From Intestinicryptomonas porci (lineage in GTDB: Bacteria; Verrucomicrobiota; Verrucomicrobiia; Opitutales; Intestinicryptomonadaceae): 64,000 nt of DNA. Where the stretch lies: the NCBI RefSeq assembly GCF_033971905.1, contig NZ_JALBUT010000008.1, positions 1 to 64,000 of the forward strand. Reading direction: 5' to 3'. Numbering within the stretch: the stretch's first letter is position 1; the number at the start of each line of letters is the position of its first letter. The notes beneath the pieces were generated by a model, which was not told the DNA's origin, did not search any database, and saw only the letters and a list, made by a program, of their open reading frames with translations. A program made the position numbers and the translations under genes. Shown in pieces: positions 1-9,300 of this stretch.

Positions 1-1
1 A

Positions 2-2548
2 AGCGCAGGCAAGATAACAGCGGGCGACTTGGGCAACATCAATGCAGAAAATGCAACAATCAATGGTATTGACGCTACGGCAGGGGCAGTTAAAAATGTA
101 ACAGTTGGCACTACAACAGGCGCAGTAGAATTGGGTACAGTAAAGAACACAACAATTACAACTGCTAAGGGAGATGTAACAATTATTGAAGTTGAAACAC
201 TTGACATCACTCTTGAAGATAATGCTTCTTTAAATGCAGAAAAAGTAACTTCTAAAGCTGTCATAGCCGGTAATGCTGATGCAACTATTAACGAACTTGT
301 AGATAATGCATCTATTGAAGTTAATAATGAAGGCTCAACGATAATCGAAAATATTGGCAATGGTGCAGAAGTAACTGCGAGTGCAGGTGAAACGACGGTT
401 AATAATACTGCAGATTCTGGTGAAAACACGCTGAATGCCAATGGCGGTACTTCGATTTGGCAGTCGCTTAAAAACAAGCTCAATATATTCTTGAACGGCG
501 CAGATGCTAATACAAAAGTTACTGTAAGAAACGAATACGCCCAGGGTGAAGTTGAAATCAGCGCGGCAGATACCGCAATCGGTACTGGTTCCAAGGGCAC
601 TGTTGAAGTGACGAATGTTGAAAAGCTTACGCTTAACACAAAAGGCGATGAAACATTGACAAATTCTTCTGCAACAAACTTGCTAACGCAGTGCGATATT
701 CAAACAACTCTTGAAAATGCAAAAGAAACAGACGTTATTGTAAATGGTAAACTCGATAAACTTGCAGTTGACGGAACATCTGTTAAGAGTCTAACAATTA
801 AAGACGATATTAATAATGATGGTTCTATCAAGAACTTCACAGGTGATGTTACATTTGCACAAAATACTTCTAAGCTCAATGTAAATGACTTGACTGGCGA
901 TGTAACATTTAAAGATGCTCAAAATACTGTTACAGCTGGTAATATTGAAGGTGATATAAATATTGCATCTTCAAATAATAGTGAGCTCGTTCTTGATGGC
1001 ACTGTTAACAACATCAACATCAATAGCGATATCCAATTAGGTTCTGAAGGTTCAGACGCTGTAATCGCAGGTAACATTAATGCAGGTACTAAAAATATCA
1101 CTGTAAATGCCAGCGGTAAGGATATTACATTCAATAATCCTACTGTTTCTAAAATTACAGCCGGTAGCTTGAAGGGCAATGGTGCAACTGGTTTTGTTGA
1201 CTCATTGTTAAATGGCAAATACAAGTTTGATGAAAATGCAACGGGCGTAAATACCCTTATTGGCAATCACAATGATGATTCAATCTCTGCAACACTTGAT
1301 GTAAGCAACAAGACCGTTGCCCACGAATACATCACTGTAGAGTACAATAATAGAGGTTCGGATAATTCCAAGGTTTCTTTCGACATCAAGAAAAATACGT
1401 ATTTGCAAGATGTATTTGCGAAAACGGCTAACGAAAATCAACTTGCAAAAATATACGACAACCTTAAATACAATTCAAACGGTAATAATTCGGAAGCTCT
1501 TCAGCTCAAACAAGACTTCATGAATAATGCCGGCAATGGAACATTGGGTGCAGTCTTGCCACAATCCACTTCACACGCAATCCGCATGAATATGGATTTG
1601 GCTCATATCGTACATCTTGACACGTTGAACAGAGTAAGCCAAACGCGCGATTTGCTAAATGCGCTCTCTCCGCAAAAGAGATTGACTAAGGGCGGGCGTC
1701 CGGGAACTATTGTGCAGGGTACAACAACCGCTTCTATTCGCAGTATCAACAAGTTCTCTTCTTACAGCGGCGATTCAAATATGTCAGGCTCAAATGATTT
1801 CATCTATGGAGGATTGGCAAATGTTGAATACATCGCAACCAAGGATTTGTTCGCAGGATTTGGCGTCGGCGGGTTTAACGCAAAGTCAAACGGCAAGCAC
1901 AATGCGGGCGATGCAGAAACTCAAAGTGTTCTTTTGAATGCATACTTGGATTATGCATGTGCGGAAAACTTTGACTGGTATCTCGGTATCACGTACGCAT
2001 TCGGCATGACTGATGCGGAACGCAAAAATCTCTCCGGCGACAAAATCAAGAGCGATTGGAATTCCCATATGATTAACGGCTTCACGGGTCTGAGATACTC
2101 ATGGAAACCATATTTCAATACGGAGTTCTTCGTAAAGCCAATTATAGGTTTGAATGCGACTTTGCTCTTGAATCCTGATATTGACGAAAAGAGCGGATCT
2201 CGCAGCGACTTGATGAGAATTGAGTCTGACAACTATGCAAGCGTAAAATCAATACTTGGCGTCGAATTAACCTATGTGTATGAAAAGTTCACATTCGGCG
2301 GCAAACTCTTGTATGCGCACGAATTTGCAGATGACTCTTACGATATCGATTCTTCATTCTTGAACTTAAATTCGACGGCAACAATGCTCCGTTCAAGAGG
2401 CACAAATTTCGATAGAGATACAGGCTTATTCGGAGTCGGCGCAGGTTACAATATCGATAAGCACTGGAGAATATATCTCGACTATGCCGTAGAGTTTTCC
2501 AGCGACCTTTCGCATAACTTAAACTTGGGCGCACAGTACAGATTTTAA
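2..2548 (+). CDS. Autotransporter, 3' part (passenger end plus beta-barrel); 5' end outside window
   Basis: The frame is open from the first bases of the window to TAA at 2546-2548, so this is the C-terminal part of a longer surface protein. The first two-thirds is low-complexity Asn/Thr/Val/Asp-rich sequence with recurring G-D-V/I-T and N-x-I strand patterns, as expected for a beta-helical passenger. From about nt 1785 the sequence changes to alternating aromatic/hydrophobic beta-strands (phrases such as YGGLANVEY and LFAGFGVGGF) and ends Q-Y-R-F with a terminal Phe, typical of the autotransporter beta-domain (PF03797 type) inserted by the BAM complex. A linker with many Asn/Ala lies between the two. 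A possible TTG start at 29 is not credible because the reading continues upstream. A terminator follows. Ligand and role of the passenger cannot be told. Confidence 0.85.
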   Translation, partial: SAGKITAGDLGNINAENATINGIDATAGAVKNVTVGTTTGAVELGTVKNTTITTAKGDVTIIEVETLDITLEDNASLNAEKVTSKAVIAGNADATINELVDNASIEVNNEGSTIIENIGNGAEVTASAGETTVNNTADSGENTLNANGGTSIWQSLKNKLNIFLNGADANTKVTVRNEYAQGEVEISAADTAIGTGSKGTVEVTNVEKLTLNTKGDETLTNSSATNLLTQCDIQTTLENAKETDVIVNGKLDKLAVDGTSVKSLTIKDDINNDGSIKNFTGDVTFAQNTSKLNVNDLTGDVTFKDAQNTVTAGNIEGDINIASSNNSELVLDGTVNNININSDIQLGSEGSDAVIAGNINAGTKNITVNASGKDITFNNPTVSKITAGSLKGNGATGFVDSLLNGKYKFDENATGVNTLIGNHNDDSISATLDVSNKTVAHEYITVEYNNRGSDNSKVSFDIKKNTYLQDVFAKTANENQLAKIYDNLKYNSNGNNSEALQLKQDFMNNAGNGTLGAVLPQSTSHAIRMNMDLAHIVHLDTLNRVSQTRDLLNALSPQKRLTKGGRPGTIVQGTTTASIRSINKFSSYSGDSNMSGSNDFIYGGLANVEYIATKDLFAGFGVGGFNAKSNGKHNAGDAETQSVLLNAYLDYACAENFDWYLGITYAFGMTDAERKNLSGDKIKSDWNSHMINGFTGLRYSWKPYFNTEFFVKPIIGLNATLLLNPDIDEKSGSRSDLMRIESDNYASVKSILGVELTYVYEKFTFGGKLLYAHEFADDSYDIDSSFLNLNSTATMLRSRGTNFDRDTGLFGVGAGYNIDKHWRIYLDYAVEFSSDLSHNLNLGAQYRF

Positions 2549-2573
2549 TAGATAGGGATAATTTTTGTTCGCG

Positions 2574-2609
2574 AGTGCCAAGGGGAAACCTCCCCTTGGC
2601 GCTTTTATT
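2574..2609 (+). terminator. Rho-independent terminator of the autotransporter gene
   Basis: An inverted repeat GCCAAGGGGA / TCCCCTTGGC with a four-base loop AACC (2577-2600) is followed by GCTTTTATTATTT. It sits 26 bases after the stop codon. Confidence 0.8.
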
Positions 2610-2629
2610 ATTTAAAAATATTTAACCGT

Positions 2630-2893
2630 TTGTTTCTGCTAAACAAAATTTTGACAAAGCTCAGGCACAATATTTTATATTTCTTGTTTGCATTGTTCTT
2701 TTCGGAAATATTGCAGTGCTTTTCTTTCGCGTTTGCAAACGTCAAAGTCTTTCACGACACATTAAAAAATTTCAGCAGCGTTTTATTTGCGGAAAATGGT
2801 CTTCCGAGTGTGGAAATTTCATTTGAAGAAATTTGCGTAAAACCAAAAAAATGGGGTTCCTTTCCTGTAATTTTGCAAAGGAAACAATATTAA
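2630..2893 (+). CDS. 5' part of a frameshifted exported-protein gene
   Basis: This frame begins at a TTG (2630) and runs 87 codons to TAA. The product starts with a basic stretch (NKILTKLRHN) and a hydrophobic run (ILYFLFALFF...FAFA), a plausible signal peptide with cleavage after about residue 36. After the sequence EEICVKPKK the frame reaches an A7 run at 2845-2851. The downstream frame (2833-3219) continues from exactly this point in the -1 frame, with no homologous overlap. The A7 run sits as A AAA AAA in this frame, the classical form of a -1 slippery heptamer. I read the two frames as one ancestral gene of about 195 codons, broken by loss of one A or joined by slippage. I do not recognise the family. 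Confidence 0.5.
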   Translation: MFLLNKILTKLRHNILYFLFALFFSEILQCFSFAFANVKVFHDTLKNFSSVLFAENGLPSVEISFEEICVKPKKWGSFPVILQRKQY

Positions 2894-3219
2894 AGATTTT
2901 GAAATTTAAAATTTATGCGGATAACCCGATATCTGAAAATTTAAACGAAATAAAGTCGAGATATTTTACGTCTCTTGTGCAAATAGAAGGCTTTGTTGTT
3001 GATTGGGGCGGAAAATTTTCCAATGGCAAACTTTGCGCACAAAAAGCAAGTTTCATGGAGGGGGAGGGATTAAATTTTCGCTTGAAGAACGCATCGCTTT
3101 CACGTGACGGAATAGATTATAAATTTAAAGACGCAGTCTTAACGATGGATACGTCAAACGTCATTTTGAATGCAGACGGACGGTGCATAACTTTAATAAA
3201 AAATAATACACGAAAATGA
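2833..3219 (+). CDS. 3' part of the same frameshifted gene, unknown family
   Basis: Its real sequence starts after the A7 run at 2845-2851; the TTG at 2833 is only the first possible start in this frame and no ribosome site precedes it. The roughly 120 residues after the junction are mixed alpha/beta with no membrane segment and no motif I know (phrases VQIEGFVVDWGGKFSNG and LNADGRCITL). They have the repetitive strand character of periplasmic beta-sheet proteins, but I cannot assign a family. The TGA stop (3217-3219) overlaps the ATG at 3216 of the next gene, so the two genes were translationally coupled. That arrangement supports an originally intact gene covering 2630-3219. Confidence 0.5.
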   Translation: MRKTKKMGFLSCNFAKETILKILKFKIYADNPISENLNEIKSRYFTSLVQIEGFVVDWGGKFSNGKLCAQKASFMEGEGLNFRLKNASLSRDGIDYKFKDAVLTMDTSNVILNADGRCITLIKNNTRK

Positions 3220-3299
3220 GAAAGTTAACAACAATCATTGTAGCATGCGCAGCATTTTGTGCTTTAACTTTTGCCGGCGCGCAAACAAAAAGCCATTAG
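3216..3299 (+). pseudogene. Signal-peptide exon-like fragment of the giant secreted protein, ended by in-frame TAG
   Basis: ATG at 3216 starts 27 codons: MRKLTTIIVACAAFCALTFA, then GAQTKSH, then TAG at 3297-3299. This is a textbook signal peptide with cleavage expected after TFA or AGA. It lies in exactly the same frame as the 2246-codon reading frame that continues at 3300, and reading through the TAG gives a smooth helix (ELGHDALLNYN...) that completes a TPR-like repeat. So the original start of the giant gene is 3216 and the amber codon separates export signal from mature protein. TAG is an ordinary stop in this genome: ftsK, the IclR-type gene and mrdA end with it. Confidence 0.7.
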
Positions 3300-3317
3300 G
3301 AACTTGGGCATGATGCG

Positions 3318-6300
3318 TTGCTAAATTATAATATTCCACTTGCCAAGGCGATGTTTGAAAAAGCCTTGTTAGACGAGCCAAATTCATCGTCTGCAAAGGT
3401 CATGGCGGCAATTACAAAAGTTATCGCGCCGTTTCAAAATGAGTCGTTTATTTATTTAATACGTTCGATAGGTTTCCCCGTATATAATGATAATCTCTTT
3501 AATCTTTACGTAGGAGAGGTTAGTAGCGTTGAGGATATTTCTAAGACTTGGCGCACAAAAGAGGATATTGACTATCTTAAAAATGCGGTTTTGCCCGAAC
3601 TTTTGGAGGCGTTAAAACTTGTCGAAGACATAGATTCTTCTATGAAAAAAATGGTAATTCATACGAAGGAAATCAGTATTTTGGGGTTTGATTTGTATGA
3701 ATCTGAAATTCTATACATTGACTATGCGGATGTGGAGTTTATCAAGGGGTTGGCAAATCTTGCAACGGGTGCCATTTATTTTGCGACAAGCTACAATTTG
3801 GATGTAAAACCGTCGTTGTTTATTGAAACATATAATGATTTATCGGCCCAAATGGCTCTTGGAGCTTTCCCTGAATTGGCAACTTTTGAAGAGAAAGAAA
3901 ATCTTGCAAAGGCAAAAGCCCACTTCAAAACCGCCTGCACTTTGCTAAAAAATGCAATCAACAATCTTGCCGACAGAAAAAGCGGATCTTCTTATGTTTT
4001 TGCAGTTTCAAAGGAAGAGGCAACTCCCGCTCTTGACTACATTGATAAATTTGCCGCTTCTTTAAATGCAACTGTCAGCTTGGATACATCCAAATATCTA
4101 AACTATAACTTGGATCTAAACCTTGCGCCAGTATTTGCAGGAAATATCGACGGAGAAGACTTGCCAAACCTGATAAAAAACAGGGTTATTTTGTCTTCTA
4201 TAAAGGATTTTACTCTCTCAGGTGTTTTCCCAAATATGTCAAAAGACATAATCGAAGGTTTTGTTGAAGAGGGCATAATTAAAGAAAAATACTTTAATAA
4301 ATATGTAACAGAGCGGAACAAATTAGAAACTGCCATTCAGTATCCGTTAATGCGTTATGGAATTACCGGCGTTGAACAAGCCTCTTATGACGAATCAACC
4401 GATAGGTATGTTTTTGAAACAAAGGCATCTTATTCTTCTGAAGATACGAACGGAGTTTCCGACGTCTATATGCTCGATGGCAAAACAGGCGCAATAACTC
4501 TTGTTTCAAAGGGATTGAGTGCGGGCGCATCTTTATCCAAACCTGGCTTATACGACGAAGATTCAAAACAAAATAAAAATGCGATTGGCGGCGACTATGT
4601 TGTGTTTACTTCAAGGGATAGCTCGATTGTCGGAAGCGAAATTGCAACCGAATCGGCAAATATTGCAAATTTACCAATCGTTTTTGATCTTTATAATAAT
4701 AAAACAGATGAAAGAAGAGATTATATAGAATTGCCGATTTCTTTCCCGCGCACTTTAAAAGGCAAGTATGCAGAAAAGGTTAAAGTTGAAATAGATTATT
4801 CTGAAATTGAGGGTAAAAATAATCCATATTTCGATTATTATTGGAATTATGTTTATATTGATAGATGCCAACTATTAGATGCAAATGGCAATACCATGGA
4901 TTTTTATTTGTATGATGGGGAGTATTGTGATCGCACAATAGATTTTCAGCCAACAAAAATTCGTTTATATTTATATAGTGAAGGCAATGTAAAGATACGC
5001 ATAAATAAATGTAAAGTTTCGTTTGTCCCTGAAAAGAGGGTCGTTTTGGCAAATGTTAAAACGGGTGAAATTAAAAAATTTTTAGATTATATAGATGCCG
5101 TAATTTCGCCGAATGGCAAATATCTTGTTTTATCCGATGGCAATGAATGGTATGATGAATACTATGATTATTATTGTAAAAAATTATACGATATTGAGAA
5201 AAATAAAGAATATGAACTCCCGGGATATAACAACTATAATGAAGCATTCTTTTCGGGAGATTCCAAAAGATTATTTTTTGATGGGGGTTATTGTTATCAA
5301 GATATTCAAAATATAATCAATGGAGATAAGGTTAATAGTACCGTCGTTAACGGTGATTTTGCCGGAATAGATTACTATGGGCATAAAATTTTAGTGTTAA
5401 GGAGCGACATTGAATATGCTTGGGATTATGGGCATTGTTATTATACTTTCAATGCAATCCTTAGAGATTTGGATCGCGGCACGGAAAAAGAAATTAAATT
5501 TAGAAATCCTTATTTTATTGGCAATGAATATTGTCCCGTCGCATTTTTGTCTCCGGACGGATATAACATTATTTTCATGTCGGATGATATTAATAGTGCT
5601 TCCCGCATTTGGTATAATTACGATATTTCAACAGGCAAAACAACTAAAATTGCCGAGTATGCCATGGATGATCTTGATGATTATCCAAAGCATTTTCAAC
5701 TATATCCGACAAGCAAGGCGTCGAATTTCTTGATATTTGGCAATACGCACCGCTTTTTTGACAGTGCGCCTGCATCGTCGGGGGCAACATTTGCGCAAAT
5801 TGATGTCGCCGCGGAAAAATCTGCCCCTGCGTATATTTCAAGCAAAGCTGTGGCAATTAAACAAAATGCTCAAAGCGCAAGTGTTGAATTTGCAAACGGC
5901 AATGGGCGTGCTTACAAACTATTGGTAAGAGATCTTGAAAATGCAGCCTCAAAGAAAATTTATGACAAAAATTTAAGCGGTTCTTCTTCAAAAGAGTCGC
6001 TTGCATTGCCAAATTCTTCCGCGCAGGTTTACGCGGTTGACTTGCTTGCAACTTCATTAAAAACGCCGGTTGGAGCGTCTCCGACGGTATATGTCGGCAG
6101 GGAATTGACAAGCTCGATTTCTATTTTGGACTATCCGAAAGACGCGGTTGTAAAGAAAGGCGAAAGCGCAAGTTTTAGCGTGTCTGCAAAGGCGGGCTCG
6201 GGAACTCTCTCATATAAGTGGGAAAAATCTACTGATGGCAATACTTGGGCAAGCACCAATTCGTCTGAAAATTCCATTTCGGTAAACAATATTAAAGAAA

Positions 6301-9300
6301 GCGATAGCGGCGCAATTTATCGCTGCAAAATTTCCGATAGCAAGGAGACGAAGTATGTCGGAGCAAAACTTATTGTTGAAGATGTTGCAAAGGAATATTC
6401 GATTATTGGCAACTATGAAGACGTGCCGATGTTTAATGGCGATGGCGAAGTAAATCAAATTCTTATTCGCACAGACGCTCCTGACAACGCTTATGTAAAT
6501 TGGCAAATGTTAGTTGACGGAAAGTGGATTGACATAAACAACAATTATGAAGACTGGGGCATGGGCGTTATCAATGGGTCTTTGTTTGTCAGGGCTTTTG
6601 TATATAATAGCGGCAACCAGTATCGAGCAGTTATTGAAACAGAAGACGGCAAGATAGTTTATACAGAGCCTACCAAGCTTACGGTTGATACTTCAAAGAG
6701 AACTTTCTATGTAAGTCCAAGCGGAAATGATAACAATAATGGCAAATCTTGGAGTAGTGCCTTTAAGACAATCGATAGGGCAATGGAAGAATGCGAGAAT
6801 GATTCCGGATATGGCGGCGTTGTTATGTTAAAGTCCGGAACTTATCAATGGGGTGAACGTTCACCTAACAATGTATCTATTTACGGCGGTTTTAATGGTA
6901 CTGAAAAAACATTGGAAGAACGCAAACTCGATAGTAAAAATCCAACAATTATTATTTTGGGAGAATATGAATATAATATTTGTGGCAATTTAAATGGCAT
7001 TCATTTTAAAACAAATGCAACAGAATGTTCTTTTATATACACATCAAATGATGATCGTGGTGAGGGAAATTTCGCAGATCTAATTTCAGTTGAAAATTGT
7101 ACGTTTGAAAATATAAGCTTTGAGGCATTTAATTCAAGTCTGCTGATAAAAGATTGTACAATATCAGGTTTTAAATCGTCGGAATCTTCAAATTTTCTTG
7201 ATGTTTATGCATCTTATTTTGCAATGAAAAATTGCACAATAGCAAATAACAGAACTATGTTTAATGAAGATAATAAGCCTGTTCATATCAGTAATGATGG
7301 AGAATTTTATGATTATGAGTCAGTTGTAGATATTTATAACTGTACATTCTATAACAATGTCATATCAAACGAAGGGGAAGATCCTTATTATGAAGAAGAC
7401 GCAAAAGCCATCTTGTATGTTTCGCCCCGATGCAAAACAAATATAGTAAATTGCATATTCTGGAATGACAAGGGGCAGCCTGCCGCTATTGATGTGGGAT
7501 ACAATGGTGATGACTATTGGGATTATGGGGAAAGGCTTACTCCCGCCAATGTTTCGAGTTGCATAATTCAAAATACTGAAAATCTTGAATGGTATTACGG
7601 CGAATATTGGGATTACGAAACAGGCAAATATTACGAAGATTACAAGTTTGAAGTTGAGGGCGTGATGTTGGCTGATGTAATCAGTGCAAATCCGCAACTT
7701 GATGCCCTTGCGGATAATGGCGGGTATGTGAAAACCATTGCAGTGGATAAAAACAGCCCCGCAATTGGCATGGCAATTACTCCGCTTGAAGGGAATTCCG
7801 TTGGATTGTCCGTCCCGTATTATGATGCGCGCGGGAATGAACGCAATCTTTACATGTCAACTATTGGAGCGTATGAATATCCTGTCGGCATCGTATTGTT
7901 AAATGACCTTGAAAAAACTACAAAATGCACTGCCGGAGAAGATATTACGTTGAGTATAAATGCGAAAAATTTTGAGAATAAGCCTCAAAAATATGTTTGG
8001 TATGTCAATAAACAGGACGGTAAAGGCTTCGTAAACGTCGGAAACAATGCGGAGCTTACAATTAAAAATATCAATGTCAAGATGAACGGCTGGCAGTACA
8101 AATGCACGGTTTCAACCAGTGACGAATCAAAGACTTCCACAGCTACGGCTCTTTTTGTTGAGGGATATCCTCTTATTGAATCCATACAAATGAATAAAAC
8201 ATCTGATGGGAAAAGCGTCGAATTTGAAATAATTGCCTATGGAAACAATCTTCAATACCAATGGTATGAAAATAATGGGAGTGGCTGGCGCAAAATAACG
8301 AATAATGAATCCGCAAAAACCAATAAGCTGCTTATTGAAAATATTGCAGATTCATTTATTTATAAGTGCAATATTTCAAGCGGAGAGTATTCAATAGAAA
8401 CAAATGAAGTTTCCGTTGGCATTGTTATCATGGAAGATATTGAAGAGGAAACAGAATGCAATGCAGGGGAAGATATAACACTAAAAGTCTATGCAAACAA
8501 TTTTAATGGCAAGGCATTAAAATATGCTTGGCGTGTGGACAAACAAGACGGCAAAGGGTTCGTTGCCATTGGCAATAAAGAAGAACTTTCCGTAAAGAAA
8601 CCAACTGTCAAGATGAACGGTTGGCAGTATAAATGCTTGGTTTCCGATGATAAAGAAACAAAATCTTCTGCTGTTACAACTTTAAGAGTGAATGGCAAGC
8701 CCATTATTGGCGTTTCTCCCAAAGGCAAAACTACTTTTGAAACCAAAAATGTTGAATTTGAAGTAGTAGCATACGGAAACAATCTCAAATACCAATGGTA
8801 TAAAAAAATAGGAAAAACATTGGAAAAGATTACTGATAATGCGTCGGCAAAAACGAGTAAGTTAATTCTTGAAAATGTTGACGAATCTGTGCAATACGTT
8901 TGCTTGGTTTCAAGCGGGCAATATGAAGTTGTGTCAAGTGCGGCAAAGCTTACGTTAAAAGGCGCGGCAAAAATAACAGGTTGGAGCGTCATTCAAAATA
9001 AGGCTGAGTGCGATTTTGAAAGCGGGGCATATATCGCTTACAGTGAATACCCGTTGGACTTATCTGTAACTGCAACGGGAGCATCGCTTGTCTATCAGTG
9101 GTATGAATGCTCTTCAGTGAACGATAAAGGGGTTCCGATTGCCAAAGGCGGCACATCGAAGAAGCTCTCGTTTAAGAAGCTTGAATACAATAAAGACAAT
9201 ATTGTGAGATACTATCGGTGCGAAGTTAAAAACGGCACAAAGAAATTGGGATATGCCGATGGAACTTCAAGCAATATGTATTTCTGCGTGAGAGTGGAAA

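Noticed and set aside
8489..8992. 167-codon minus-strand frame inside the giant gene
   Set aside because: It mirrors the duplicated Ig segments; codon and residue composition look antisense.
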